A stretch of DNA of 64,000 nt from Chryseobacterium sp. RU37D (GCF_900156075.1 NZ_FTMM01000008.1:1-64000), one strand, 5' to 3'; positions 26,338 to 35,195 are shown, counted from the stretch's first letter. Notes: a model not told the origin generated them from the letters alone. Program-made: numbers and translations.

Positions 26338-27606
26338 GTGAACATAATATTTAAAAAAGATACTTGGCAGGAAATTTATTATTCATTGAGAAATAATAAG
26401 CTTCGAACCTTCCTTACGATGATCGGTGTGGGATGGGGTATGTTTTTGTATGTGAGTTTGCTAGGAGCAGCAAAAGGAATGGAAAATGGGTTCGACAAAT
26501 TATTCTCGGGATTCGCAACCAATTCAATTTTCCTTTGGGCCCAGAATACATCAATCCCTTATGATGGTTTCCCAAAAGGAAGACAGATGCACCTGAAGCT
26601 TTCCGATATTGAAATGCTGAAGAGAAAAATTCCGGAAATAGATTATATATCACCTCAAAACTCAAGGGGAAACTTCGGAAATGCAGGTGAACAGATGTCA
26701 AAAAACGGAAAATCTGCCACTTATACCCTTAATGGAGATTATCCTTTGGGAAACAAAATTTCAGAAAAAAAACTGATTTTCGGAAGATATCTTAATGACG
26801 CCGATATTTCAGGAAATAAGAATGTGGTAGTAATTGGCGAGGAGGTGTACAAAAACTTTTTTGATTCTAAAAAAAATGAAAACCCACTTGGAAAGTCAAT
26901 CAATATTAAAGGAATTTTCTTCAATGTAATTGGTGTTTTCAGAGTGAAAAAAGGAGGCGGAATGGAAAATGACCAGACGGTTTTTATCCCGCTATCAACT
27001 TTTACAAAAATGTACAACAATGGAGATAATGTAGATTTTTTTGCCATTGTAAGCAAACCGAATGTTGATGTAAACAAAGTGGAAGAGAGAGTAAAGCTGC
27101 AATTGAAATCGAAAAATAATGTTTCACCTGATGATACGAATGCTTTTGGAACCTTCAACCTCGGAAAAGAGTTTAAAAAACTGACGGGATTTTTAAGCGG
27201 AATGCAGCTTTTAACCATTATTGTAGGAACATTAACGATTCTTGCGGGGGTGATAGCCATCTCAAATATTCTTTTAATTACCGTTAAGGAAAGAACAAAA
27301 GAAATTGGGATCAGAAGAGCATTAGGCGCAAAACCTTCGGAAGTTAGAAATCAGATTTTGTTGGAAAGTGTGGTGATCACCCTCTCATCCGGTTTGCTGG
27401 GATTTATGTCAGGGATTTTTGTTTTAATGATTTTAAATATAATGACCCAAAATCAAGACGCCTTCCCATTCTACAACCCGACGGTGAACTACGGAAATGT
27501 ATTCGCGGCAATGGCAGTAATGGTTGTACTGGGATTGATTATCGGAATGATTCCGGCACAAAGAGCAGTGAAAATCAGACCAATTGAAGCATTAAGAACG
27601 GAATAA
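26338..27606 (+). CDS. ABC transporter permease (MacB/FtsX family), second paralogue
   Basis: The domain layout is the same as the preceding permease: N-terminal helix (FLTMIGVGWGMFLYVSLLGA), periplasmic core, and a C-terminal FtsX domain with VKERTKEIGIRRALGAKP. The start is a GTG. The two permeases are clearly paralogous but diverged, and probably form a heterodimer served by the single ATPase. Confidence 0.92.
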   Translation: MNIIFKKDTWQEIYYSLRNNKLRTFLTMIGVGWGMFLYVSLLGAAKGMENGFDKLFSGFATNSIFLWAQNTSIPYDGFPKGRQMHLKLSDIEMLKRKIPEIDYISPQNSRGNFGNAGEQMSKNGKSATYTLNGDYPLGNKISEKKLIFGRYLNDADISGNKNVVVIGEEVYKNFFDSKKNENPLGKSINIKGIFFNVIGVFRVKKGGGMENDQTVFIPLSTFTKMYNNGDNVDFFAIVSKPNVDVNKVEERVKLQLKSKNNVSPDDTNAFGTFNLGKEFKKLTGFLSGMQLLTIIVGTLTILAGVIAISNILLITVKERTKEIGIRRALGAKPSEVRNQILLESVVITLSSGLLGFMSGIFVLMILNIMTQNQDAFPFYNPTVNYGNVFAAMAVMVVLGLIIGMIPAQRAVKIRPIEALRTE

Positions 27607-27688
27607 AGTTATAAATTATAAGTTATGAATTATGAGTTTTGCAGAGTAATTTTTAATATTTTAATTAAGTAAAAAATAAACTATACAT

Positions 27689-28891
27689 ATGAAAAAGAAA
27701 TTCACTTGGAAAAAAGCTATTTACATTGTCTTGGGGCTTTTATTTGCAGTGGCGTTATTCTCGGGGATCGGGTATCTGGTAAAGTCCAATTCTAAAAAGA
27801 GCGAGGCTTTCCTTACCAGAAAACCGACCGTACAGAATATGGAGGATAAAGTGATGGCAACAGGAAAAATTATTCCAAAAGAAGAAATCGAAATCAAACC
27901 AAACATAGCGGGGATCATCGACAAGATTTTAGTGGATGAAGGTGATAAAGTGACTGCAGGACAGCTGATTGCAACCGTAAGAATCGTCCCGAATATTGCA
28001 GAAGTGAACAATGCGCAACAGAGTGTTCAGAACGCACAGCTGCAGATCAGCAATGCCAAAATGAATGTTGAAAATATGCGCAGCCAGTATGCCATGCAGG
28101 AAAAATTATATAAGCAGGGGGTTATCTCAAAACAAGAATACCTGAACTCTCAGCAGCAATTATTTACTCAGCAGCAGGCACTGAAAAATGCTAATCAACA
28201 ATTGGCGACAGCGCAAAAAGTTTTACAGATTGCAAAAACAGGAGCTACTCCTGAACTGCAGGGTTTAGCGACGACTCAGATTCGTTCTAAGGCTTCAGGG
28301 ACTGTTCTTGAAGTGCCGGTGAAAGTCGGAAGTCAGGTAATTGAAGCCAACTCTTTCAATGCGGGAACCACAATCTGCTCTATTGCAGACCTTAATTCAC
28401 TGATCTTCCAGGGAGAAATAGATGAAGCACAAGCCGGGAAACTTACCCAAGGAATGAGCATGAATGTTGTAATCGGCGCGCTTCAGAATAAAACTTTCCC
28501 CGGAAAGCTTACAATGATCGCTCCAAAAGGGAAAGACAATAACGGAACCATCAAATTCCCTGTAGAAGGTGATGTTTACAACCCAAACAACGAATACATC
28601 AGAGCCGGATTTTCTGCCAACGGGGAAATTGTTTTAAAATCTGAGAAAAACGCCCTCTTATTGGATGAATCATTAATTCAATATGAGAAAAAGAACGGAA
28701 AAGACAGCCCTTTTGTTGAAGTAAAACAAAAAGACGGAAAATTTAAGAAAGTATATGTGAAGTTGGGTGCAAGTGACGGAATCAATGTTCAGATCCTTCC
28801 GGGATCAGGAATTGACAAAAATTCTGAAGTCAAAGTTTGGAATCCATCTGACAAGGACAAGGAAGAGCTAAAAGAAAAAGAAAAAAAATAG
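27689..28891 (+). CDS. Periplasmic adaptor (membrane fusion) protein, MacA/HlyD family
   Basis: An N-terminal signal anchor (residues 9-29) is followed by a lipoyl-like half (IAGIIDKILVDEGDKVTAGQ), a coiled-coil hairpin (about residues 105-190, rich in Gln/Ala), the second lipoyl half (ASGTVLEVPVKVGSQVIE) and a beta-barrel domain. The tail is Lys/Glu-rich. Placed after two MacB-type permeases, it should link the inner-membrane pump to an outer-membrane channel. No TolC homologue is present nearby. Confidence 0.9.
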   Translation: MKKKFTWKKAIYIVLGLLFAVALFSGIGYLVKSNSKKSEAFLTRKPTVQNMEDKVMATGKIIPKEEIEIKPNIAGIIDKILVDEGDKVTAGQLIATVRIVPNIAEVNNAQQSVQNAQLQISNAKMNVENMRSQYAMQEKLYKQGVISKQEYLNSQQQLFTQQQALKNANQQLATAQKVLQIAKTGATPELQGLATTQIRSKASGTVLEVPVKVGSQVIEANSFNAGTTICSIADLNSLIFQGEIDEAQAGKLTQGMSMNVVIGALQNKTFPGKLTMIAPKGKDNNGTIKFPVEGDVYNPNNEYIRAGFSANGEIVLKSEKNALLLDESLIQYEKKNGKDSPFVEVKQKDGKFKKVYVKLGASDGINVQILPGSGIDKNSEVKVWNPSDKDKEELKEKEKK

Positions 28892-28921
28892 TAAACTAAC
28901 ATTATAAATTTCAAACTGTCA

Positions 28922-28950
28922 GTCCCGGGAATTTTTTCCGGGATTTTTTT
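28922..28950 (+). terminator. Terminator of the MacAB-like operon
   Basis: Arms tcccgg and ccggga flank a gaattttt loop and are followed by seven T. The rest of the 366-base gap (to 29257) contains only A/T-rich spacer and the operator upstream of arsR. Confidence 0.85.
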
Positions 28951-29228
28951 CAATTAATCATTCCGTAAGAATCTAAACCAGTGTTGTTGATTAACGTTTA
29001 TTTATGATTTAAATTTATTTAAAGAACAGATCCATGAAAAAAGCAATCTGATCCTTCTCCTTTTATCCTTGCAAAATTCATCCTTCAATATTCTCTAATC
29101 AATTCGGAATATGAGCTGCATTGGGATGAAAATAGAATTTTCCGTCATTCCCTAATGTACAATTCAGCTGTTCAGCATTCTGTATTTTCTGTGATTTTTT
29201 TGAAATAATTTTTTTATAAGAATTTATT

Positions 29229-29244
29229 ATCGTAATATTGCGAT
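29229..29244. promoter_or_regulatory. ArsR operator-like palindrome upstream of arsR
   Basis: ATCGTAATATTGCGAT is a near-perfect 16-base palindrome ending 13 bases before the arsR start. A second copy lies upstream of the next gene, which supports autoregulation by the ArsR-family protein. Confidence 0.6.
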
Positions 29245-29257
29245 AGATATTTAAAAA

Positions 29258-29584
29258 ATGGGAGCTACCAAAACTGATTTTTTTACGGAGCGGCAAAATA
29301 AAATCGCAACCATTGCAAAAGCATTGGGACATCCCGCAAGAATTGCCATTATTGAATATCTGTTGAAAGTGAACGAATGTATATGCGGGGATATTGTAAA
29401 TGAGCTTCCACTTGCTCAGCCGACTGTTTCCCAACATTTGAAAGAATTAAAAAATGCCGGACTGATTAAAGGAAATATTGAAGGAAATTCTATCTGCTAC
29501 TGCATCGATGAAAGTGCTTTTGAAGGTTTGAATGAATATTTTTCAAATGTAATTACATCAGTAAAGAAGGGGAATTGCTGTTAA
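29258..29584 (+). CDS. ArsR/SmtB family winged-helix repressor
   Basis: The 108-residue protein has the HTH core IAKALGHPARIAIIEYLL, then QPTVSQHLKELKNAGLIKGN, and a beta wing (GNSICYCID). The metalloid-sensing cysteines may be ECICGD near residue 45 (Cys46, Cys48), in the helix used by classic ArsR, plus the C-terminal NCC. It heads an operon with a DUF6428 protein, a small membrane protein and an arsenate reductase-like protein. Confidence 0.92.
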   Translation: MGATKTDFFTERQNKIATIAKALGHPARIAIIEYLLKVNECICGDIVNELPLAQPTVSQHLKELKNAGLIKGNIEGNSICYCIDESAFEGLNEYFSNVITSVKKGNCC

Positions 29585-29600
29585 AAATTTACTATTTATT

Positions 29601-29616
29601 ATCGTAATATTACTAT
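29601..29616. promoter_or_regulatory. Second ArsR operator-like site, upstream of the DUF6428 gene
   Basis: ATCGTAATATTACTAT shares 13 of 16 bases with the site at 29229, including ATCGTAATATT, and both are preceded by TTTATT. It lies 23 bases before the DUF6428 start, suggesting the repressor also controls this downstream part separately. Confidence 0.55.
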
Positions 29617-29638
29617 ATAACAATTAAAATAATTAATT

Positions 29639-30112
29639 ATGAAACTATCCGAAATTAAAAGTATCCTTCCGACACTGGATAATGTGGTGTTCGAAGTAGA
29701 AAACGGGAAATTTGTTCCGGAACACTTCCATGTTACTGAAATAGGAATGGTTACCAAGAATTTTATTGATTGCGGTGGGATTATCAGAAAAGAAGAAAAA
29801 GTGAATTTTCAGCTCTGGAATGCCAACGATTTTGAGCATCGGTTAAAACCGAGTAAGCTCTTACATATCATTCAGCTTTCCGAAGAAAAATTAGAGATAG
29901 GAGATTTTGAAATTGAAGTTGAATACCAAGACAATACCATTGGGAAATATGATCTGGAATTTAGCGGGGAGCATTTTATTTTAAAGAATAAATTAACGGC
30001 ATGCCTTGCTCAGGATTCCTGCGGAATACCGCCCCAGAAACAAAAGCTGAGCTTAAACGAATCGTCAAAAAGCCAGGAAAACTGCTGTACTCCGAATTCT
30101 GGTTGCTGCTAA
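29639..30112 (+). CDS. DUF6428 family protein (arsenic-cluster associated)
   Basis: The 157-residue cytoplasmic protein begins MKLSEIKSILPTLDNVVFEV and carries the PEHFHVTEIGMV and LWNANDFEHRLKP stretches that mark this family, usually found beside arsR and arsC in Bacteroidota. The C-terminal tail is Cys-rich (ENCCTPNSGCC), a feature that could bind metalloids. The function is not known; a role in arsenic response is inferred from its neighbours. Confidence 0.8.
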   Translation: MKLSEIKSILPTLDNVVFEVENGKFVPEHFHVTEIGMVTKNFIDCGGIIRKEEKVNFQLWNANDFEHRLKPSKLLHIIQLSEEKLEIGDFEIEVEYQDNTIGKYDLEFSGEHFILKNKLTACLAQDSCGIPPQKQKLSLNESSKSQENCCTPNSGCC

Positions 30113-30114
30113 TA

Positions 30115-30240
30115 GTGAAAAGTCGATTAATTAAATATAAGAAATTCATTATAGTTATCACCTCTGTTATTGTTCTGCAGTTGGTTTTCGGATTTGATCC
30201 TAAATTCTGCATTATCAATATCATTTGGTTATTTGTTTAG
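30115..30240 (+). CDS. Small membrane protein (41 residues) in the arsenic-type operon
   Basis: A GTG start at 30115, 2 bases after the DUF6428 stop, opens a frame of 41 codons ending 3 bases before arsC. It encodes a Lys/Arg-rich N-terminus (KSRLIKYKK), one hydrophobic helix (FIIVITSVIVLQLVFGF) and a second short hydrophobic end (CIINIIWLFV). Tight spacing on both sides argues that it is real. Function unknown. Confidence 0.5.
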   Translation: MKSRLIKYKKFIIVITSVIVLQLVFGFDPKFCIINIIWLFV

Positions 30241-30243
30241 AAT

Positions 30244-30660
30244 ATGGAAAAGAAAATACTAGTGCTTTGTACAGGAAACAGCTGCAGGAGCCAGATTGCA
30301 GAAGGTTATTTACGATATTTCGCACAAAATAAGGCTGAAGTTTACAGTGCAGGAATTGAAACCCATGGAGTAAATCCCAAAGCTATTGCCACAATGAAAG
30401 AAGACGGCATCGATATTTCCCGTCATACTTCTAATAATATAGATGAATATAAAAATATAGATTTTGATTTTGTGATTACGGTTTGTGATAATGCCAGAGA
30501 AAACTGCCCGTATTTTCCTACAAAAGCAAAAGTTTTTCATCATAATTTTCAGGATCCTGCAAAAGCAACGGGAAAACAGGAAGAAATAGATCGGCAGTTT
30601 AGAAATGTTCGGAAAGAAATTAAAAATTATTGTGAAAAATTTATCAGAGAAAATATATAA
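30244..30660 (+). CDS. arsC: Arsenate reductase, low-molecular-weight phosphatase type (thioredoxin-linked)
   Basis: The P-loop CTGNSCR (Cys9 to Arg15) is the CX5R catalytic motif. Cys81 and Cys88 in VCDNARENCP match the redox pair of the thioredoxin-dependent ArsC (Cys10, Cys82, Cys89 in S. aureus), so this is an arsenate reductase rather than a plain tyrosine phosphatase. It would turn arsenate into arsenite. No arsenite pump gene follows; the next gene is glyA with its own promoter. Confidence 0.9.
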   Translation: MEKKILVLCTGNSCRSQIAEGYLRYFAQNKAEVYSAGIETHGVNPKAIATMKEDGIDISRHTSNNIDEYKNIDFDFVITVCDNARENCPYFPTKAKVFHHNFQDPAKATGKQEEIDRQFRNVRKEIKNYCEKFIRENI

Positions 30661-30729
30661 TTGAACAATCTGATATTTTTAGTTCTTGAAATCATTTTTA
30701 TCAAAACTGAATTCTCACTGAAAATTTCG

Positions 30730-30737
30730 TATTTTTG
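30730..30737 (+). promoter_or_regulatory. -7 box (TATTTTTG) for glyA
   Basis: The TAnnTTTG match predicts a transcript start near 30743, after the upstream GTG at 30740 and before the ATG at 30767. It therefore fixes the glyA start at the ATG. Confidence 0.6.
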
Positions 30738-30766
30738 GGGTGAAAAATTTCAAAACTAAAAGTAAA

Positions 30767-32032
30767 ATGGACATTATTTTCGACCTGATTGAAAAAGAAA
30801 GACAAAGACAATCTCATGGACTAGAACTTATTGCGTCAGAAAATTTCGTTTCTGAAAACGTGATGAAAGCAATGGGAAGTGTATTGACGAACAAATATGC
30901 CGAAGGATATCCCGGAAAAAGATATTACGGAGGTTGTGAAGTAGTAGATGAGGTTGAAACATTTGCTATTAACAGGGCAAAGGAGCTTTTTGGGGTTGAT
31001 TACGTAAATGTCCAGCCTCATTCCGGTTCGCAGGCAAATGCTGCAATTTACCTTGCTGTTTTGAAGCCGGGTGACAAGATCATGGGAATGGATCTTTCTA
31101 TGGGAGGCCACCTTACACATGGTTCAGCAGTGAATTTTTCAGGAATTCAGTATGAAGTGGTTTCTTACGGTGTAGAAAAAGAAACAGGCCTTATCGATTA
31201 CAACCAGATGAGAGAGGTGGCTTTGAGAGAAAGACCCAAAATGATGATCGCCGGTTTCTCGGCCTATTCAAGAGATTTGGATTATGCTAAATTCAGAGAA
31301 ATTGCCGATGAGATCGGGGCTACTCTTTGGGCGGATATTGCCCACCCTGCAGGTTTGGTCGCAAAAGGATTGTTGAATAATCCATTCGAACAATGTCATG
31401 TTGTAACAACGACTACTCACAAAACTTTAAGAGGTCCAAGAGGAGGAATGATCATGATGGGGAAAGATTTCGTAAATACATACGGCCACAAAACTCCGAA
31501 AGGGGAGATCAAAATGATGAGCCAAGTTCTTGATGGAGCCGTTTTTCCAGGGATTCAAGGAGGCCCGCTGGAGCACGTGATCGCAGGTAAGGCAGTAGCC
31601 TTCGGTGAAGCTTTGGATACTAAGTTTGAAGTTTACGCAAAACAGGTTAGGTCTAATGCTCAGGCTTTAGCTAAAGCAATGATCGACAGAGGGTTTCACA
31701 TCGTAAGTGGGGGTACAGACAATCACCTGATGCTGGTAGACCTTAGAAATAAAAATGTAAATGGTAAAGAAACTGAAAAAGCTTTAGTATTGGCCGATAT
31801 TACATGTAATAAAAATATGGTTCCTTTTGATGATAAATCTCCATTTACCACTTCGGGAATCAGATTAGGAACTGCTGCGATCACAACAAGAGGCTTGAAA
31901 GAAAATGATATGGATATCATTGCAGGATTTATTTCTGAAGTGGTGGACAATATCAAGAATGAAGAAGTGATTGCTTCCGTAAGAAAAAAAGTAAATGAAT
32001 TAATGGAAGGTAAGGCTTTATTTAACTATTAA
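30767..32032 (+). CDS. glyA: Serine hydroxymethyltransferase
   Basis: This PLP enzyme interconverts serine and glycine with tetrahydrofolate. Family marks include [20 protein letters not shown] near the N-terminus, [17 protein letters not shown], and the PLP-lysine motif [16 protein letters not shown] near residue 220. The ATG at 30767 gives 421 residues, the usual length for the group; a GTG 27 bases upstream is judged too early. A terminator follows. Confidence 0.96.
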   Translation: MDIIFDLIEKERQRQSHGLELIASENFVSENVMKAMGSVLTNKYAEGYPGKRYYGGCEVVDEVETFAINRAKELFGVDYVNVQPHSGSQANAAIYLAVLKPGDKIMGMDLSMGGHLTHGSAVNFSGIQYEVVSYGVEKETGLIDYNQMREVALRERPKMMIAGFSAYSRDLDYAKFREIADEIGATLWADIAHPAGLVAKGLLNNPFEQCHVVTTTTHKTLRGPRGGMIMMGKDFVNTYGHKTPKGEIKMMSQVLDGAVFPGIQGGPLEHVIAGKAVAFGEALDTKFEVYAKQVRSNAQALAKAMIDRGFHIVSGGTDNHLMLVDLRNKNVNGKETEKALVLADITCNKNMVPFDDKSPFTTSGIRLGTAAITTRGLKENDMDIIAGFISEVVDNIKNEEVIASVRKKVNELMEGKALFNY

Positions 32033-32054
32033 TATTTATTCATATTAAAAATAT

Positions 32055-32084
32055 AAAGAATGGGTGCTTGCTCATTCTTTTTTA
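32055..32084 (+). terminator. Terminator after glyA
   Basis: Arms aaagaatg and cattcttt enclose ggtgcttgct and are followed by T-rich sequence. Confidence 0.75.
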
Positions 32085-32132
32085 TTGAATTTATTTAAGC
32101 TAATTTTAAACAGGAAAAGTTTAATCTAAAAA

Positions 32133-32597
32133 ATGGAAAAAAAATCTTTCACTTTTGATGAAATAAAATTGAAGCTGGTTAACTATTGTGTTTATCAGGA
32201 CCGGTGCCATGCAGAAGTAGAGCAGAAAATGAAAGAGTTTCTTTTAATTGATGAAGCAAAAGAGGAGATCATGCTTTACCTTTTAAAGGAAAATTATCTT
32301 AATGAGGAAAGGTTTACAAAAAGCTATATCCGTGGCAAATTTTACATAAAACACTGGGGAAGGAATAAAATCAGGATGCATCTGAAGCAAAAACAGATTT
32401 CAGAAAAGCTGATCAACAAATCTTTTGACGAAATTGATGAAAATGATTACGAAAAAACGATTCGCAAAATTTACGAAGATTATTACTCAAAGCAGAAAGG
32501 ATTGAAAGAATATCAAAGAAAATCAAAAAGTATAAAATATTTAATGAGCAGAGGCTTTGAATATGAGAAAATAAATGATATTTTTGACCAGACATAA
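32133..32597 (+). CDS. recX: Regulatory protein RecX
   Basis: RecX modulates RecA filaments. The repeated three-helix pattern is visible: CVYQDRCHAEVEQKMKEF, then LLKENYLNEERFTKSYIRGK, then WGRNKIRMHLKQKQIS and a C-terminal repeat KYLMSRGFEYEKI. The length of 154 residues is normal. recA is not in the window. It is the last housekeeping gene before the polysaccharide locus. Confidence 0.9.
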   Translation: MEKKSFTFDEIKLKLVNYCVYQDRCHAEVEQKMKEFLLIDEAKEEIMLYLLKENYLNEERFTKSYIRGKFYIKHWGRNKIRMHLKQKQISEKLINKSFDEIDENDYEKTIRKIYEDYYSKQKGLKEYQRKSKSIKYLMSRGFEYEKINDIFDQT

Positions 32598-32649
32598 ATG
32601 ATAAACACACACGGGATTGAAAGAACAGAAAATCTGGCTCTCAGGCTTT

Positions 32650-33136
32650 ATTTTAGCTACCCGGGCAAAGGAAGCCAAAGATTAATATAGCCATTCGGAG
32701 GTGTGGTACAATTATCGCTTGAGCAATGTCTTATCAGGAATCGGAAGGAGACAGATGGAAGTGCTCGAGGAAAGAATTAGGCAAAGGAGAGAAAATCATG
32801 ATTTTTATCAAGAAATAATAAAAGATATAGAAGGGATTACCTTGTTCTCAGCTCTCCATGAAGACTTTTATTCCAATTACGGGCTTAATACCATTTTAAT
32901 TGATAGTCAATCTTTTCCAAATGAGGTTGCCAGAACTACTTTTTGGAAAACAATATAGAAAACCAGATATTTATGGAAACCGATGCATCTACAGCCTTTA
33001 TATAGGGGTTTAGATTTTCGGAAGTGATATTTGTGGTATACTTTTTGAAAGTGGTTTGTGCCTTCCATCAGGAAGTAATTTGACTAACAAGTGTAAGGAT
33101 AGAATTACCGAAATTTTATCTACTTTTATAGATTAA
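32650..33136 (+). pseudogene. Decayed 3' half of a DegT/DnrJ/EryC1/StrS sugar aminotransferase (PglE-like)
   Basis: In-frame and shifted pieces spell a DegT C-terminal half: LATRAKEAKD, a stop, YSHSEVWYNYRLSNVLSG followed by IGRRQMEVLEERIRQRR, then after a frameshift YLWKPMHLQPLYRG, then after another shift FESGLCLPSGSNLTNK, ending at 33136. There is at least one internal stop and two frameshifts, and the PLP-lysine half is missing. An intact DegT-family gene starts at 63868, at the far end of the locus. The remnant sits exactly between recX and the first locus gene. Confidence 0.85.
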
Positions 33137-33173
33137 TTATTTTTTAATTTAAAGGATGGATGAAATTTTATTA

Positions 33174-33181
33174 TAATTTTG
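33174..33181 (+). promoter_or_regulatory. -7 box (TAATTTTG) for the polysaccharide locus
   Basis: This TAnnTTTG match lies 72 bases before the first intact locus gene. The leader contains an 18-codon open frame (33204-33260) that overlaps the start of that gene. Confidence 0.5.
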
Positions 33182-33252
33182 CATAACTATCAATATTAGT
33201 TTAATGAAGAGCAGGTTTTATACCTTATTATATATGAAAGCAAAGAAAGACA

Positions 33253-35181
33253 ATGTATAATTCTCTTAGGAAAAAAATATTTAGAGGGGATAATGTTGTT
33301 AATCTCTCAGATGTAAGATATCTTCCCAGATGGATAATCCTTGTAATAGATATTATCATTCTGGTGATATCTTTATTTCTTTCTGCTTATATCATAGAAA
33401 AGATCAGCCAAAAAGATTTCATTTATCATGATGATAAAAGTGTTGTGTTTGCATCTATTATTTTTACGAATGTAATATTCATGTATATTTTCAAAACTTA
33501 TGCAGGAATTATTAGGCATTCTACTTTTATAGACCTCTTCAAATTGCTGGTATCCTGCTTCTGTACAATGTTCGTAGTAGGGGCTATTAATATTGTTTAC
33601 TTTTGGATTACAGGCGGAAAATTCATCCTTACACCATATCTGATTCTTTATTTTATTATTTCCTTCATGGGATTGTTTCTATTCAGATTATATGTAAAAG
33701 AATTTTTCCATATTGTAAGAGAATACAGGAGAAGTACTCTGAAAAAAAGAATTCTGGTATTAGGTATTGATGAGCAGTCTATTGCCATAGCAAGAGCAAT
33801 TTTGGATAATCCGAGCCTGCCTTATCATGTTGTAGGATTCCTTACTCAAAGAACAGATTCCAAAAGGGCTTCTTTATTAGGAAAACCCATATTTGAAAAA
33901 GAAAAGATTGAAAAAAATACAAAGGAAGAGCTTGTCATTGACGGAGTTATCATTGTTAAAGAAATGATGTCTAAAGACGAGATGAATTCCTGGGTAAATT
34001 TATTTTTAGAAAAAGATCTTAATATTTTTAAGGCTCCGTCTGTTCAGAAGCTTAGAGACAGTGATCTGGGAGGGTCAATCAGGAATTTACAGATCGAAGA
34101 CCTTTTAAATAGAAAACCTATTAAAATTGAAAATGAAGATGTCAAAAGCAGGCACTTCAATAAAAATATTCTCGTAACGGGAGGGGCAGGATCTATCGGG
34201 AGCGAAATTGTACAGCAGGTAGCACAATTTAACCCTTCTCTTATCGTTGTATTGGATCAGGCAGAAACTCCTTTATATGATATTGAGCTTGAGATGAAAG
34301 AAAAATTCCCTCAGATCAGGTTCAAATTTGTATTGGCGGATGTCTCAAACAGACATAGAATAGAACCTTTATTTCAAATGTATAATTTTTCCATGGTTTA
34401 TCATGCTGCGGCCTACAAGCATGTACCTTTGGTTGAAGAAAATCCGCACGAAGGAATTTTGGTGAATGTTTTAGGCTCAAAAATCATTGCTACACTTTCC
34501 AGCAAATATCATGTAAACAGGTTTGTAATGGTTTCCACAGATAAAGCTGTAAATCCTACCAATGTAATGGGTGCCTCGAAAAGGGCCGCAGAATTATTCG
34601 TACAGTCGCTGCAGAATGTAGAAGGAAACACAACGAAATTTATTACGACAAGATTTGGAAACGTCTTAGGATCCAATGGTTCGGTAATTCCTCATTTCAA
34701 AAAACAAATTGAAGCGGGGGGGCCGGTAACGATTACCCATCCTGATATTGTAAGGTATTTCATGACCATTCCTGAAGCATGTGAGCTTGTATTGCAGGCC
34801 GGGACAATGGGGCAGGGTGGAGAAATTTTCGTATTTGATATGGGAGAGCCTGTTAAAATCCTCGATCTTGCAACAAGAATGATAAAACTTTCAGGCTTTG
34901 AGCCCAATATTGATATTAAAATAGTATATACCGGTCTTAGACCCGGTGAAAAGCTATATGAAGAACTGTTGAGTGATGATGCCAAAACGCTGCCTACCCA
35001 CAATGAGAAAATTATGATCTCAAAGGATCCGTCTATGGAGTTTCAGGAAGTTGAAACGCTGGTAAACTCAATTATAAAAGCTTCTTTAAGGCGAGAAAAG
35101 GTGGAAGTGGTAAAGCTGCTGAAAGTAATTGTACCTGAATTTAGAAGCAATAATTCTATCTACGAGGTACTGGATAAATAG
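33253..35181 (+). CDS. Membrane-bound UDP-GlcNAc 4,6-dehydratase (PglF/WbpM/CapD family)
   Basis: Four membrane helices occupy about residues 25-145, followed by a CoA-binding-like domain and an extended SDR domain. The NAD-binding loop is TGGAGSIGSE at 309-318; STDK is at 428-431, and MGASK at 439-443 holds the lysine of the altered catalytic triad. Members remove water from UDP-GlcNAc to give a 4-keto-6-deoxy sugar, the precursor for QuiNAc, FucNAc or bacillosamine. With a DegT aminotransferase at the end of the locus, a bacillosamine-type route is likely. Full length at 642 residues. Confidence 0.9.
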   Translation: MYNSLRKKIFRGDNVVNLSDVRYLPRWIILVIDIIILVISLFLSAYIIEKISQKDFIYHDDKSVVFASIIFTNVIFMYIFKTYAGIIRHSTFIDLFKLLVSCFCTMFVVGAINIVYFWITGGKFILTPYLILYFIISFMGLFLFRLYVKEFFHIVREYRRSTLKKRILVLGIDEQSIAIARAILDNPSLPYHVVGFLTQRTDSKRASLLGKPIFEKEKIEKNTKEELVIDGVIIVKEMMSKDEMNSWVNLFLEKDLNIFKAPSVQKLRDSDLGGSIRNLQIEDLLNRKPIKIENEDVKSRHFNKNILVTGGAGSIGSEIVQQVAQFNPSLIVVLDQAETPLYDIELEMKEKFPQIRFKFVLADVSNRHRIEPLFQMYNFSMVYHAAAYKHVPLVEENPHEGILVNVLGSKIIATLSSKYHVNRFVMVSTDKAVNPTNVMGASKRAAELFVQSLQNVEGNTTKFITTRFGNVLGSNGSVIPHFKKQIEAGGPVTITHPDIVRYFMTIPEACELVLQAGTMGQGGEIFVFDMGEPVKILDLATRMIKLSGFEPNIDIKIVYTGLRPGEKLYEELLSDDAKTLPTHNEKIMISKDPSMEFQEVETLVNSIIKASLRREKVEVVKLLKVIVPEFRSNNSIYEVLDK

Positions 35182-35195
35182 AAAAAATATAAATG

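Noticed and set aside
26739..27260. Minus-strand open frame of 173 codons
   Set aside because: It is antisense to the second MacB-type permease; the composition is a shadow of the sense gene and no promoter or family was seen.
30001..30240. Longer 79-codon frame including the small membrane protein
   Set aside because: Its first half overlaps the DUF6428 gene out of frame; the GTG start at 30115 after that gene is more plausible.
30244..30660. Assignment as a protein tyrosine phosphatase (Wzb-like) serving the Wzc kinase
   Set aside because: The Cys81/Cys88 pair and the arsR/DUF6428 neighbours point to arsenate reductase.
32701..32958. Stand-alone 85-codon gene
   Set aside because: It is the longest intact piece of the decayed DegT aminotransferase, with matching family sequence continuing in other frames on both sides.
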